From the NCBI GenBank assembly GCA_030538425.1, contig JAUNTZ010000008.1, forward strand, positions 2,969-66,968: DNA of 64,000 nucleotides, written 5' to 3'. Positions within the stretch are counted from its first letter, which is position 1. Every line of letters begins with the position of its first letter. This DNA is from Paracoccus sp. (in: a-proteobacteria). GTDB lineage: Bacteria; Pseudomonadota; Alphaproteobacteria; Rhodobacterales; Rhodobacteraceae. The translations under genes were made by a program, and so were the position numbers. The notes below the pieces were generated by a model that was given only the letters and a program-made list of their open reading frames with translations, searched no databases and was not told where the DNA came from. Below are positions 1-8,585 of this stretch, in pieces.

Positions 1-1
1 C

Positions 2-277
2 ACGCTTGTCCTGCCCGGCGGCATCGCGACCGAGATCATCGCCAAGGGGACCGGCGACGACCCCAAGGGGCGTCAGCGTTTGCAGGTTTATGAGCAGCAA
101 TTGCTGATGATGCAGCCCCAGACCGCAGCCCGCCAGATCCTTGACGGCGTGGCGCGCGGGCGCAACCGCATTGTGCTGAGCGGCCGCGCCCGCAGGTTGG
201 AGCTGTTGGCGCGGCTCTTGCCCGGGCGCTATCCCGCGCTTGTCGCGCGGGGCACGCGCAAGCTGTTCAAGGGGTGA
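2..277 (+). CDS. Short-chain dehydrogenase/reductase (SDR), C-terminal fragment
   Basis: The frame is open from the window edge to a TGA at 275-277, giving the last 91 residues; the start lies outside the window. The segment LPGGIATEIIAKG near the edge matches the SDR motif with a conserved Pro-Gly after the active site, which in long SDRs is usually PGGIxTNI. The tail contains VLSGRARRLELLARLLPGRY, like the C-terminal helix of SDRs in the SadH/acetoin-reductase-like group. The catalytic Tyr-Lys and the nucleotide-binding Gly motif are not visible because the N-terminus is cut off, so the substrate cannot be inferred. A gap of about 115 bases with no recognisable gene separates it from the convergent moeA/mobB. 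Confidence 0.7.
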   Translation, partial: TLVLPGGIATEIIAKGTGDDPKGRQRLQVYEQQLLMMQPQTAARQILDGVARGRNRIVLSGRARRLELLARLLPGRYPALVARGTRKLFKG

Positions 278-394
278 TGTGAATGCCTTGGCGGCGCTGA
301 GGCTCGGCACACTCGCGGCCATGATGCGTGCCGAGGCCCGGTCGCGCAGCAATCGGGCTGTCGCTGAACAAGGGCCGGATGGGGCTTGAAGCGC

Positions 395-2158
395 TCAGCC
401 CGCGCCAAAGCTCGCATAGGGATAAAAGCGCACCCGGTCGCCGGGATGGATCTCGCGCGCCGGGTCGTCCAGCTCGACCAGACCCTCGGCCCATGAGAGC
501 CCGCTGATCAGGCCCGATCCTTCCGAGGCAAAGACCTCTGCCGCGCCCTCCGCATTCAGGCGGGCGCGCAGATATTCGCGCCGTCCCGGGCCTTTCGATT
601 TGCGGAAGGCGGCGGGGACTTCAAAGCCTTGCGGCAGGCTCCAACCCGCGCCCGACAGCAGGTCGGCGGCGGGGCGGGCAAAGATCAGCGCGCAGACAAG
701 CGCCGCGACCGGGTTGCCGGGCAGCCCGATCACCGGCACCTCGCCCGAGGCTGCGGGCCAGAAGGCAAGCGCCAGCGGGCGGCCCGGCTTCATCGCGATA
801 CGCCATGAGGACAGCCGCCCCTGTTCGGAAAGCAGGCGGGAAACATGGTCCTCATCCCCCGCCGAGGCCCCGCCCGAGGTCAGGATCAGATCCGCCTGAG
901 CCGCGCCCGCATCAAGCGCCGCGCGGATCGCCGCCGGATCATCGGGCGCGCGCCCCAGATCGACCGGAACCGCGCCCCATCGGGCGGCAAGCGCCAGCAG
1001 CATCGGCCGGTTCGCGTCCCAGATCTGATGGGGCAGGGCGGCGCTTGAGGGCTCGGGCAGGATCTCGTCCCCCGTGGACAGCACCCCGATGCGCAGCGCG
1101 GGACGGGCCGCCACCTCAGCCACGCCAAGCGCGGACAAAAGCGCGATGTCAGGCGCGCGCAGCCGATGCCCGGCGGGCAGGGCCACAGCACCTTGCGCCA
1201 TATCTTCACCCGCGGGGCGGGTATTGGCGCCGCGTTTGGGCAGGCGGGCGAAATGCGCGATGCCGTTCTCGATCCGGGTTTCCTCTTGCAGGATGACGGT
1301 ATCGACGCCCTCGGGCAGGATCGCGCCGGTCAGGATGCGCAGGGCGTGACCGGCAGGGACCGCACCCGCGAACGGCCCGCCCGCCGCCGCGCGACCGTCC
1401 GAGAGGGGCGCGCGCGGCTCAGCCACGCTGTCGCGGGCAATGCCGTAGCCGTCCACCGCCGAATTGGCGGCGGGCGGGTTGGCCCGTCGAGCGATGGCAT
1501 CTTCGGCCAGAACCCGGCCTTGCGCATCGGCCACGCGCAGCCGCTCAGCCGCGTGGTTGAGCGGGCGCAGCGCATCGCGCAGCCGCGCCTGCGCCTCGGC
1601 CACCGGTAGCCAGTCCACCCCCGGCGGCATGGATGAGGTTTTGCGGCGCGGGGTAAGGCCCAGTTCAGCCGCGATAAAGCCCGCAATGGCCGGGATATCG
1701 TCCAGATTAAGCAGCCGCGCGCCCTCAAGCGCCGGATCACCCGGCGCATTGGTCGCCACCGCCGCGATGTTCAGCCCGGGCGACAGCGGCGGCTGGCCGG
1801 TTTCGGGCCGCCAGGCCTCGATCTTGGGATGCGGGGCTTGCTTGAAGCCCTCAACCAGAACCAGGTCGCAGGGGGCAAGCTGTTCGATCAGTTCGTCAAG
1901 CGCGGGCTCATCCGTGCCGCGCAGCTCAGTCATTACCGCGACGCGGGCCGGGCTCGACAGGATCACCTGAGCGGCCCCGGCCTCACGCATCCTGTGGCTG
2001 TCGGTGCCGGGATGGTCCGTCTCAGCCGCGTGATGGGCGCGTTTGATCGCCGCGACGCGCATGCCCTGCGCCGCGAAATGCGCAATCAGCCGCGTGGTCA
2101 GCGTGGTCTTGCCGCCATTCTTGCGGCCAGTGATTCCATAGATTTTCGGCATGGTCAC
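395..2158 (-). CDS. MobB-MoeA fusion: MGD adaptor GTPase plus molybdopterin molybdotransferase
   Basis: A 587-residue fusion for molybdenum cofactor synthesis. Residues 1-165 are MobB-like, with a P-loop GRKNGGKTTL at about 11-20. From about 180 onward it is MoeA-like, with SAVDGYGI, TGDEIL, SGGASAGDED and GLPGNPVAAL, the motifs that in MoeA bind adenylylated molybdopterin and insert molybdate. Single E. coli MobB (about 175 aa) plus MoeA (about 411 aa) add up to this length. The first possible start is a GTG at 2158 that overlaps the mobA stop (GTGA); an ATG at 2152 gives a two-residue-shorter protein with the P-loop intact, and I cannot decide between them. It is the last gene of a leftward fdhD-mobA-mobB/moeA run with overlapping ends, so it is probably co-transcribed with them for molybdoenzyme maturation, such as a formate dehydrogenase. 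Confidence 0.93.
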   Translation of the reverse strand: MTMPKIYGITGRKNGGKTTLTTRLIAHFAAQGMRVAAIKRAHHAAETDHPGTDSHRMREAGAAQVILSSPARVAVMTELRGTDEPALDELIEQLAPCDLVLVEGFKQAPHPKIEAWRPETGQPPLSPGLNIAAVATNAPGDPALEGARLLNLDDIPAIAGFIAAELGLTPRRKTSSMPPGVDWLPVAEAQARLRDALRPLNHAAERLRVADAQGRVLAEDAIARRANPPAANSAVDGYGIARDSVAEPRAPLSDGRAAAGGPFAGAVPAGHALRILTGAILPEGVDTVILQEETRIENGIAHFARLPKRGANTRPAGEDMAQGAVALPAGHRLRAPDIALLSALGVAEVAARPALRIGVLSTGDEILPEPSSAALPHQIWDANRPMLLALAARWGAVPVDLGRAPDDPAAIRAALDAGAAQADLILTSGGASAGDEDHVSRLLSEQGRLSSWRIAMKPGRPLALAFWPAASGEVPVIGLPGNPVAALVCALIFARPAADLLSGAGWSLPQGFEVPAAFRKSKGPGRREYLRARLNAEGAAEVFASEGSGLISGLSWAEGLVELDDPAREIHPGDRVRFYPYASFGAG

Positions 2159-2754
2159 AGCATCGCGCCCGCGCGGGCGATGTCCTCAGGCGTGTTGATG
2201 TTGAAAAACGGGTCATGGCCTTGCGCGCCCTGCGGAAAGGGCACCGTGACCGCGCCGTGGCAGTCGGTCCAAAGCACGATCTTGCGTAGCCCGTCTTGCA
2301 AGGCGGCGCGCAGATCGTCGCGCAGCGCGACCGGCCAAAGCCCGAAGGTCGGGTGGCGGCGCAGGATGCCCTCCTCATCATGGCTGGCGGCCAGTGCGAA
2401 ATCGCCCGAGGCGCGCAGCCGCGCGGCCAGATCGGCCGGGAAGAACGGCGTGTCGCCCGCCACGCTGAGGATATGGCTGGCGCCAAGCTCCGCCGCCCAG
2501 TCCATCCCGGCCAGAATACCGGCCAGAGGCCCGGCATAGCCCTCGATCCCGTCGGGCAGAACCGGCAGGGTGTATGCGGCAAACCGCGCGGGATCGCCAT
2601 TGGCGTTCAGCGCAAGCGGCCCGGCTTGCGGACGAAGACGGGCGATGATCCGCGACAAGAGGGTCCGGTCGCCCACCCGCAACAGGCATTTGTCGCCCCC
2701 GCCCATGCGCGTGGCCAGCCCCCCGGCCAGAATAACGGCGGGCGGGTTAGTCAT
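2155..2754 (-). CDS. mobA: Molybdenum cofactor guanylyltransferase MobA
   Basis: MobA transfers GMP from GTP to molybdopterin to make the MGD cofactor of DMSO-reductase-family enzymes. The N-terminus carries the nucleotidyltransferase signature LAGGLATRMGGGDK (about residues 7-20), and VAGDTPFF near residue 95 fits the metal-binding aspartate segment. The 199-residue length is normal. I placed the start at the ATG at 2754 because the signature then begins where MobA normally begins; the upstream 21-codon extension is Arg/Pro-rich and lies inside fdhD. The start overlaps the 3' end of fdhD by 8 bases and the stop overlaps the possible GTG start of the MobB-MoeA gene, which points to translational coupling in one operon. 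Confidence 0.93.
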   Translation of the reverse strand: MTNPPAVILAGGLATRMGGGDKCLLRVGDRTLLSRIIARLRPQAGPLALNANGDPARFAAYTLPVLPDGIEGYAGPLAGILAGMDWAAELGASHILSVAGDTPFFPADLAARLRASGDFALAASHDEEGILRRHPTFGLWPVALRDDLRAALQDGLRKIVLWTDCHGAVTVPFPQGAQGHDPFFNINTPEDIARAGAML

Positions 2755-3661
2755 CGAGCGCCCCCTTGCGGCGGTGGCGGGGCGCCTCATCGGGCGCGGC
2801 CTCGGGGTCGGCATCACGGATCAGCCTCGCGTCGCCCGAGAGGCACAAAAACCGTTGCCCGCGCATCCGCCCGATCAGGGTCAGCCCGACCTCTCGCGCC
2901 AGCTCCACCCCCCAGGCCGTAAAGCCCGAGCGCGAGGCCAGCACCGGCACCCCCATCTGCGCGCATTTGATCACCATTTCCGAGGTCAGCCGCCCGGTCG
3001 TGTAAAGCACCTTATCCGCGCCGCCGATCCCATGGGCCAGCATCATGCCCGCGATTTTATCGACCGCGTTGTGACGGCCCACATCCTCGACATAGGCCAA
3101 AACCTCAGCCCCTCGGCACAGCGCCGTGCCATGGATCGCCCCTGCCGCCAGATAAAGCGAGGGCGCCATGTTGATCTGGCGCGACAGGGCGTAAAGCCAG
3201 CTTGTGCGGATCTGGGCCGGGGGCAGGGTCAGGCCCGCGATGCCCTCCATCATATCGCCAAACACGGTGCCGACCGCACAACCCGAGGTGCGGGTCTTGC
3301 GCGACAGCTTGTCCTCATAACTGGTCTCACTCGCGGTGCGCACGACGACGGTTGCGGTCTCGGCGTCGTGATCAACGCCGGTGACGCGCTCATCTGCGCC
3401 CAGCATCCCCTGATTGCGCAGAAAGCCAAGCGCCAGATATTCGGGATGATCCCCGATGGTCATGGCCGTGACGATCTCACGCCGGTTGAGCCAGATGGTC
3501 AGCGGACGTTCTTCAACCACGCTTGCGGTGACGGTGGCTCCGGTCTGGTCGCGGCCCGAGACGGAGCGGGTCAGCCCCGCCGCCTGCGGGTCGGGCATGA
3601 GGGGCAGGGCAAGGGGCGCAAGGCCCGGGATCAGCGCGGCAAGCTCGGTCATGCCGCGCAT
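2747..3661 (-). CDS. fdhD: Formate dehydrogenase accessory sulfurtransferase FdhD
   Basis: FdhD carries sulfur from IscS to the molybdenum cofactor of formate dehydrogenase. Family features include RPLTIWLNRREI, GDHPEYLALGFL, YVEDVGRHNAVDKI and TTGRLTSEMVIK. The mobile-loop cysteine segment here reads TSGCAVGT, so only one cysteine of the E. coli Cys121-x-x-Cys124 pair is present; the essential first position appears retained. The start is uncertain: ATG at 3661 follows an AAGGCAGG-like ribosome site, ATG at 3652 is also possible, and a TTG at 3688 gives a poorly fitting Arg/Pro-rich leader. It overlaps mobA by 8 bases. With the Mo-cofactor genes it suggests that a formate dehydrogenase is encoded elsewhere in the genome. 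Confidence 0.9.
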   Translation of the reverse strand: MRGMTELAALIPGLAPLALPLMPDPQAAGLTRSVSGRDQTGATVTASVVEERPLTIWLNRREIVTAMTIGDHPEYLALGFLRNQGMLGADERVTGVDHDAETATVVVRTASETSYEDKLSRKTRTSGCAVGTVFGDMMEGIAGLTLPPAQIRTSWLYALSRQINMAPSLYLAAGAIHGTALCRGAEVLAYVEDVGRHNAVDKIAGMMLAHGIGGADKVLYTTGRLTSEMVIKCAQMGVPVLASRSGFTAWGVELAREVGLTLIGRMRGQRFLCLSGDARLIRDADPEAAPDEAPRHRRKGALDD

Positions 3662-3709
3662 CCTGCCTTCTGGGGGGCGGGGGCGCAAGCCGCACCGCGC
3701 CGCTATCCC

Positions 3710-4447
3710 TCACGCCGCGTCAAGCGCCGTGATGATCGCGCCGAAATCGGTGGCCTTGAGGCTTGCGCCGCCGACAAGCGCGCCGTCCACATCGGCAATC
3801 GCGAAGATCTCGGCCGCGTTCGAGGGCTTGACCGAGCCGCCGTAAAGCAGCCGGAAATCCGCGCCATCGGCGAAGCGCGCGCTCAGACGCTCGCGCATCA
3901 GGGCGTGGACCTCGGCGATTTGCGCTTTGGTGGGGGTGCGGCCCGTGCCGATTGCCCAGACGGGCTCATAGGCGATGACGGTGTTCGCCGCCGTCGCGCA
4001 ATCGGGCACCGAATCGGCCAGTTGGCGGGCGATGAGGTCAAGCGTTTCGCCGCCGTCGCGCTGTGCCTCGGTCTCACCCACGCAGATCACCGTGATCAGG
4101 CCCGCCTGATGCGCGGCCACGGCCTTTTCGGCCACCGCGTCGCAGGTTTCGCCGTGATCGGCGCGGCGCTCGGAATGGCCGAGGATCACGAAAGACGCGC
4201 CCGCATCGACCAGCTGCGCGGCTGAAATATCGCCGGTATGCGCGCCCGAGGCCCAGGCGTGGCAATCCTGCCCGCCAATTGCGACCACGCCCGCACCATC
4301 CGCCACAGCGATCAGCGTGGCGGGCGGGCAGATCAGGATCTCACAGGCGGCATCGCTGTGGTCGCGGGCCAATGCCTCGATCTGAGCCAAGGCGGCGCGG
4401 TCGCCGTTCATTTTCCAGTTTCCGGCGGCCAGTTTACGCGGTGCCAT
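3710..4447 (-). CDS. tpiA: Triosephosphate isomerase
   Basis: Interconverts dihydroxyacetone phosphate and glyceraldehyde 3-phosphate in glycolysis and gluconeogenesis. All family landmarks are visible: AGNWKMNG with the substrate-binding Asn and Lys near residue 12, GHSERR with the catalytic His near 95, [10 protein letters not shown] with the catalytic Glu near 165 and the mobile loop, and the phosphate-binding YGGSVKP near 210. The length of about 245 residues is typical. Two tandem ATGs (4450 and 4447) follow a GAGGAGG ribosome site; the second has the more normal spacing and is used here. It is a stand-alone leftward gene between fdhD and hemN. Confidence 0.96.
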   Translation of the reverse strand: MAPRKLAAGNWKMNGDRAALAQIEALARDHSDAACEILICPPATLIAVADGAGVVAIGGQDCHAWASGAHTGDISAAQLVDAGASFVILGHSERRADHGETCDAVAEKAVAAHQAGLITVICVGETEAQRDGGETLDLIARQLADSVPDCATAANTVIAYEPVWAIGTGRTPTKAQIAEVHALMRERLSARFADGADFRLLYGGSVKPSNAAEIFAIADVDGALVGGASLKATDFGAIITALDAA

Positions 4448-4507
4448 CATGTCCTCCTCAAGGTTGCTGGCACGGGGATAAGGCGCGGGCGGCGCGGGAT
4501 CAACCGC

Positions 4508-5872
4508 TCAGATGGCTGAGGAATGGGCGCCTTCGGCCATGTCATATTCGTCGAACATCCGCGCAATCATCCGCGTCAGCGGCCGCCCGCGTTCGGGAAT
4601 GAACAGCGAGCCGTCCGCCTCAACCTGGACCATATCGCCAAAACGCAAGGCGACCGGCGCGGTCAGCGCGGACAGGTCGTCCAGCCCGTAGTCACGCGCC
4701 ATCTCGCCCGCGTCGATGCGGAAATCGCACATCAGCGCCTCGATCATCCGCCCGCGCCATTTATCGGCATCGGTGAAGGCATGGCCGCGATGGGCCGAGA
4801 GCCGCCCCTCACGAATCGCCGCCGTATAGGCGCCGGTCGCGGGCGCGTTCTGGGCGTAACCCTGCGGGAAGCGTGAGATCGAGGACGCCCCAAGCCCCAG
4901 CAGGATCTGCGCCCGGTCGTCGGTATAGCCCTGAAAGTTGCGCCGCAACGTGCCTTCGCGGGCGGCGCGGGCCAGACCGTCGCCGGGTCGCGCGAAATGG
5001 TCGATGCCGATCTCATCGTAACCTTCGGCCAGAAACAGTGCCCGCGCGGTCTCGAACAAAGCCAGCCGCTCTTCGGGCGAGGGCAGCGCCTCACCGGGGA
5101 TCATCACCTGACGCTTGGCCATCCATGGCACATGCGCATAGCCATATAGCGCGACCCGATCCGGCGAGAGCGACAGCAGTTTGCGCACCGAATCGGCCAT
5201 GCGCGCATTGTCCTGATAGGGCAGGCCGAACAGGATATCGGCGTTGAGGCTGGCAATGCCGCGCGCGCGGATCATCTGGGCGGCGCGGGCGGTGATCTCA
5301 AGGCTTTGTTCGCGACCGATGGTCTTCTGGATCTCGGGGTCGAAATCCTGCACCCCGATCGAGGCGCGGGTCAGCCCGGCCTCAGCCAGCGCGTCCATCC
5401 GCGCCTCATCAATCTCATTGGGGTCGATCTCGACCGAGAACTCGGCGCCCGGCGCCAGCGGAAAGGCTTCGAACACCGCCGCCGCCAGCTGGCGCATCAG
5501 GTCGGGCGCCAGAAGCGTGGGCGTGCCGCCACCCCAATGGAGCCGCGACAGATGCACCCCGTCGGGCAGGCGGGCGCGCAGCATGGCCAGTTCGGACAGC
5601 AGCGTCTGCGCATAGGCGCGCACCGGCGCATCCGATTGCGTGCCCTGTGTGCGGCAGGCGCAGAACCAGCACAGTCTGCGGCAGAAGGGGACATGAATAT
5701 ACAGCGACACCGCCGCGCCGGGTTCCACCGCCCCCAGCCAATCGGCCATGTGACCTGCGGCAACCTCGCGGGTGAACCGCGTTGCAGGGGGGTAGGACGT
5801 GTAACGCGGCACACGCGCGTCAAATAGTCCCAATCGGGAGAGTTGCGATTCGTCTTTCATACCGTTAGCCAT
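4508..5872 (-). CDS. hemN: Oxygen-independent coproporphyrinogen III oxidase (radical SAM) HemN
   Basis: Catalyses the anaerobic decarboxylation of coproporphyrinogen III to protoporphyrinogen IX. The radical-SAM cluster motif Cys-x3-Cys-x2-Cys is at residues 64, 68 and 71 (CRRLCWFCAC), with the HemN-type extra Cys at 73. GGGTPTLL, the VPRYTSYP segment at about 21-28 and the 454-residue length all match true HemN rather than HemW-like paralogues. The start may be ATG at 5872 or ATG at 5860 (MKDESQL); neither has a strong ribosome site. It is divergent from fnrL and shares with it a very short upstream region containing an FNR box, so induction under low oxygen is likely. Confidence 0.95.
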   Translation of the reverse strand: MANGMKDESQLSRLGLFDARVPRYTSYPPATRFTREVAAGHMADWLGAVEPGAAVSLYIHVPFCRRLCWFCACRTQGTQSDAPVRAYAQTLLSELAMLRARLPDGVHLSRLHWGGGTPTLLAPDLMRQLAAAVFEAFPLAPGAEFSVEIDPNEIDEARMDALAEAGLTRASIGVQDFDPEIQKTIGREQSLEITARAAQMIRARGIASLNADILFGLPYQDNARMADSVRKLLSLSPDRVALYGYAHVPWMAKRQVMIPGEALPSPEERLALFETARALFLAEGYDEIGIDHFARPGDGLARAAREGTLRRNFQGYTDDRAQILLGLGASSISRFPQGYAQNAPATGAYTAAIREGRLSAHRGHAFTDADKWRGRMIEALMCDFRIDAGEMARDYGLDDLSALTAPVALRFGDMVQVEADGSLFIPERGRPLTRMIARMFDEYDMAEGAHSSAI

Positions 5873-5896
5873 AGGTCAGGAAACGCGACACTGACA

Positions 5897-5910
5897 TTGA
5901 CACAAATCAA
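5897..5910. promoter_or_regulatory. FNR/FnrL binding site
   Basis: TTGACacaaATCAA at 5897-5910 differs from the FNR consensus TTGAT-N4-ATCAA by one base. It lies between divergent hemN and fnrL, both of which are FNR targets in related purple bacteria. It overlaps one of the two possible TTG starts of fnrL. Confidence 0.75.
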
Positions 5911-6661
5911 GCGCATAAAGCCCCCCGGTTCCGGGGATGGTCATGGCGGCAATGGCTGCGTGGATTGTCCGATCCGCTATCATGCCGTCTGCGCCAGATG
6001 TGAGCCGGCAGAGCTTGCGACGCTGGACGACACCAAGTTCTATCGCAGCTTTCAGGCCGGGCAGGTGATCGTCTGGGCGGGCGACCGGCTGGATTTCGTG
6101 GCCTCGGTCGTCTCGGGCGTGGCGAGCCTCACCCAGACGCTTGAGGACGGGCGCACGCAGATGGTGGGCCTGTTGCTGCCCTCGGATTTTCTGGGCCGTC
6201 CGGGGCGTGCGCTTGCGCTTCATACCGTGACGGCGGTGACGGATGTGCAACTGTGCTGTTTCCGGCGCAAACCGTTCGAGGCGATGATGCGCGAGATGCC
6301 GCAGATCTCAACGCGGCTGCTGGAAATGACCCTTGATGAGCTGGACGCGGCCCGCGAATGGCTGTTGCTGTTGGGCCGCAAGACCGCGCGGGAAAAGATC
6401 GCCTCGCTTCTGGTCGTTCTGGCGCGGCGTGAGGCGCGAGGGCGCACGCCCGAGGGCCGGATCGAGATGGATCTGGCGCTGACCCGTGAGGCGATGGCCG
6501 ATTATCTGGGCCTGACGCTGGAAACGGTCAGCCGCCAGATCTCGGCCTTCAAGCGTGAGGGGCTGCTGGAACTGGAAGGCAAGCGGCGCATCGCGCTGAC
6601 CGATTATCAGGCGCTGTTGGCCGAAAGCGGCGATGATGGCGATGGCGGCCCGCTTAGCTAG
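5897..6661 (+). CDS. fnrL: Crp/Fnr-family oxygen-sensing regulator FnrL
   Basis: A [4Fe-4S] transcription factor for anaerobic and microaerobic gene expression. An N-terminal cysteine cluster CxxC-x7-CxxC (CVDCPIRYHAVCARC) matches FnrL of Rhodobacter. A cyclic-nucleotide-binding-like beta barrel follows, and a C-terminal HTH holds ETVSR, the E--SR recognition residues for TTGAT half sites. There is no in-frame ATG or GTG start that retains the first cysteine. The only candidates are TTG at 5897, which lies within the FNR box, and TTG at 5843, which lies inside the hemN coding region but follows a GGGAG ribosome-like sequence. From 5897 the protein is 254 residues, close to the usual length of about 248. 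The 3' end overlaps the convergent DUF599 gene by 8 bases. Confidence 0.9.
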   Translation: MTQIKRIKPPGSGDGHGGNGCVDCPIRYHAVCARCEPAELATLDDTKFYRSFQAGQVIVWAGDRLDFVASVVSGVASLTQTLEDGRTQMVGLLLPSDFLGRPGRALALHTVTAVTDVQLCCFRRKPFEAMMREMPQISTRLLEMTLDELDAAREWLLLLGRKTAREKIASLLVVLARREARGRTPEGRIEMDLALTREAMADYLGLTLETVSRQISAFKREGLLELEGKRRIALTDYQALLAESGDDGDGGPLS

Positions 6662-7361
6662 GCGGCAGGCCGCGCAGCATGACCGCGCGCGAATGTGAGG
6701 CGAATTCGCGCCGCCAGGTCACCCAAAGAACAAGCGCAGTGGTGCCGATCAGCACCCATGGCCCGGCCAGCCAGCCAAGCGCGCCAATCGCGAAATAGAC
6801 GCTGCGCATCCCGGCATTGAAGCTGCGCGCGGCGGTGATGTTGATCTCGGCGGCTTGGGCTGCGCGGGGGACGGCATGGGGGTCGCCCGGATCGTTCGGC
6901 ACCGAGGCCATCATAATCGCGCAATAGCCAAACAGCCGGTGCGACCAGACGAATTTCAGGAAGGCGTTGGTGACCAGAACCAACAACACGACGATCTTGA
7001 TCTGCCACAGGATGACCGGGGCCTGGCCGACCTCAAATCCTTCGGCCACGCCGCGCAGCCGGTCCAGATTGCCCAGCAACGCCAGCCCGCCCCCGATGGC
7101 AATCATGCAGGCCGAGGCGAAAAACGTCGTCCCCTCCCGCAATGAGGCCAGAATCGCGCTGTCGAAAATGCGCGGCTGCCGGGTGATGAATTGCCGCATC
7201 CATTCGTGGCGATAGGATTTCATCAGCTTTGAGACCGAGGGTCTGGCTTCGGGCGAATGCTCGATGAACCAGCCGATGCCTAGCCATGCCGCGAAGAGCA
7301 GCGCGACGGCGACCAGATCGGCGCCCGACATGACCGAAAGAATGCCCGACAGGTTGTTCAT
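6654..7361 (-). CDS. DUF599 family integral membrane protein
   Basis: A 235-residue membrane protein of unknown function. Hydrophobic segments lie near residues 14-32, 76-96, 117-140 and 178-215, and a conserved charged stretch (RHEWMRQFITRQPRIFDSAI) sits after the first helix. The pattern REGTTFFASACMIAIGG is typical of DUF599. The start is the ATG at 7361. The last 8 bases overlap the end of convergent fnrL, with no room for a separate terminator, so the two transcripts may overlap. No function can be assigned from context. Confidence 0.8.
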   Translation of the reverse strand: MNNLSGILSVMSGADLVAVALLFAAWLGIGWFIEHSPEARPSVSKLMKSYRHEWMRQFITRQPRIFDSAILASLREGTTFFASACMIAIGGGLALLGNLDRLRGVAEGFEVGQAPVILWQIKIVVLLVLVTNAFLKFVWSHRLFGYCAIMMASVPNDPGDPHAVPRAAQAAEINITAARSFNAGMRSVYFAIGALGWLAGPWVLIGTTALVLWVTWRREFASHSRAVMLRGLPPS

Positions 7362-7480
7362 GGGGTATGATTAGCGGCTCGAAGGGGCGGGCGAAAGCCC
7401 TGTGGTGGTGGTGGGCTCGGCTGAGGGGCAGGGCCGCGCGATGCGGGCAGGGCATCGCGCAGATGGTCCGCCCCGCGCCT

Positions 7481-7867
7481 TGATCCGGGATATTTCGCGC
7501 TTTGTCTTGGGTGACGCGCGGGGCCATGCCAGTTTATCGCTTCAACCATACCGCTCGACGCCTGCCGCAATGTCGCGGCGGCGCAAGGACGATTGGTCCG
7601 GGCGGGCCGTGCCGTCGTTTGTCTCGGGCGTTTCAAAGCACGATGCAAGCCTGTCGCTTCAACGGCATCACAGCACGGGGCCTGCGGCAAACTCGCCAAG
7701 GCGCTGACGGTGCATAGGCCCCTAATCCGGGGCATTTCGCCTTTTTTTAGTGATGCGCCGGGCAAAGCCAGCCTATCCATTCAACCGCAGCACAGCGCGA
7801 CACCTCGCGGCAGCGACGACCCAAGACAGCGCGCCCTGATCCGGCCCACCCGACAAAGCCAGCCCCC
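7481..7867. repeat. Three diverged tandem repeats (117-122 bp period) plus a partial fourth, in a 630-base gap
   Basis: The gap between divergent DUF599 and hsp20 holds no convincing gene. It contains three diverged head-to-tail units beginning with TGATCCGGG-like sequence at about 7481, 7592 and 7722, and a short fourth piece at 7837. The shared core TTCAACC falls at 7541, 7658 and 7780, that is 117 and 122 bases apart, preceded by GCCAGCCTATCGC-like sequence and followed by CTGCGGCAA-like sequence. The open frames across the gap are low-complexity and inconsistent between copies. The unit does not obviously derive from either flanking gene. Confidence 0.65.
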
Positions 7868-7886
7868 CGCACCCTCACACCCCGGT

Positions 7887-7913
7887 CTTGAAAACGCCGC
7901 GTCCGCCCCCAAA
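7887..7913 (+). promoter_or_regulatory. Possible RpoH (sigma-32-like) promoter of hsp20
   Basis: CTTGAAA at 7887-7893 followed after about 16 bases by CCCAAAT-like sequence resembles alphaproteobacterial heat-shock promoters. It sits about 80 bases upstream of the small heat shock gene. The -10 match is weak. Confidence 0.35.
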
Positions 7914-7993
7914 TCAATCTGCGAAGCGCCAGACGGGCTTCGATAGCGGCCGCCCGCAAGGGGGCCAGACACATCGCTTTGAAAGGATGTCAC

Positions 7994-8446
7994 ATGCGTA
8001 ATCTTGACCTGACCCCGCTTTACCGGGCCTCTGTCGGCTTTGACCGTGTTGCCGATCTGATGGACCGGGTTTTGTCCGCCGATGTTTCGGCGCAAAGCTA
8101 TCCCCCCTACAACATTGAGAAAACCGGCGAGGCGAGCTATCGCATCTCAATCGCCGTTGCGGGCTTTACCGCGGACGAACTGGGCGTCGAGCTGCGCGAC
8201 GGCGCGGTCATCGTCACCGCCCGCAAGGCCGAGGATGAGGGCGAGCGCAAGTTTCTGCACCGCGGCATCGCCACCCGCGCGTTTGAGCGCAAGTTCACCC
8301 TGGCCGAGCATATCCGCGTCGAGGCCGCCAGCCATCTGGACGGCATGCTGCATATCGACCTGATCCGCGAACTGCCCGAGGCGCTCAAGCCCCGCAAGAT
8401 CGAGATCGCTCAGGGTCAGGCGCGCGTCACCAAGCTGGACGCCTGA
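7994..8446 (+). CDS. Hsp20/alpha-crystallin small heat shock protein (IbpA-like)
   Basis: A 150-residue ATP-independent holdase that binds unfolding proteins. The alpha-crystallin domain covers about residues 35-130, with PPYNIEKTGE, YRISIAVAGF and HRGIATRAFERKFTL, the class A IbpA pattern (RGIA-R-FER-F-L). I chose ATG at 7994 because GAAAGGA lies 6 bases upstream and MRNLDLTPLYRASVGFDR is the usual IbpA start; a TTG at 7979 is less likely. It is monocistronic, with a strong terminator directly after the stop. Confidence 0.93.
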   Translation: MRNLDLTPLYRASVGFDRVADLMDRVLSADVSAQSYPPYNIEKTGEASYRISIAVAGFTADELGVELRDGAVIVTARKAEDEGERKFLHRGIATRAFERKFTLAEHIRVEAASHLDGMLHIDLIRELPEALKPRKIEIAQGQARVTKLDA

Positions 8447-8464
8447 ACCGCCTGACACGAACAG

Positions 8465-8491
8465 GGGCGCGGCATCATCGCCGCGCCCTTT
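8465..8491 (+). terminator. Rho-independent terminator after hsp20
   Basis: A perfect 9-bp stem GGGCGCGGC / GCCGCGCCC with loop ATCATC is followed by TTT, starting 18 bases after the hsp20 stop. Confidence 0.85.
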
Positions 8492-8585
8492 CATATGACG
8501 CTGCGTCATGCTGCGATGCAGCGGAACTTGACGCATCGCCCCGCATTATGGTCAGGATCTGACACAAGCTGACCGGGGCCGCGCC

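Noticed and set aside
7402-7946. Possible CRISPR array or small-RNA cluster in the DUF599-hsp20 gap
   Set aside because: Units are about 120 bp, diverged and lack short exact repeats with spacers; no cas genes are near.
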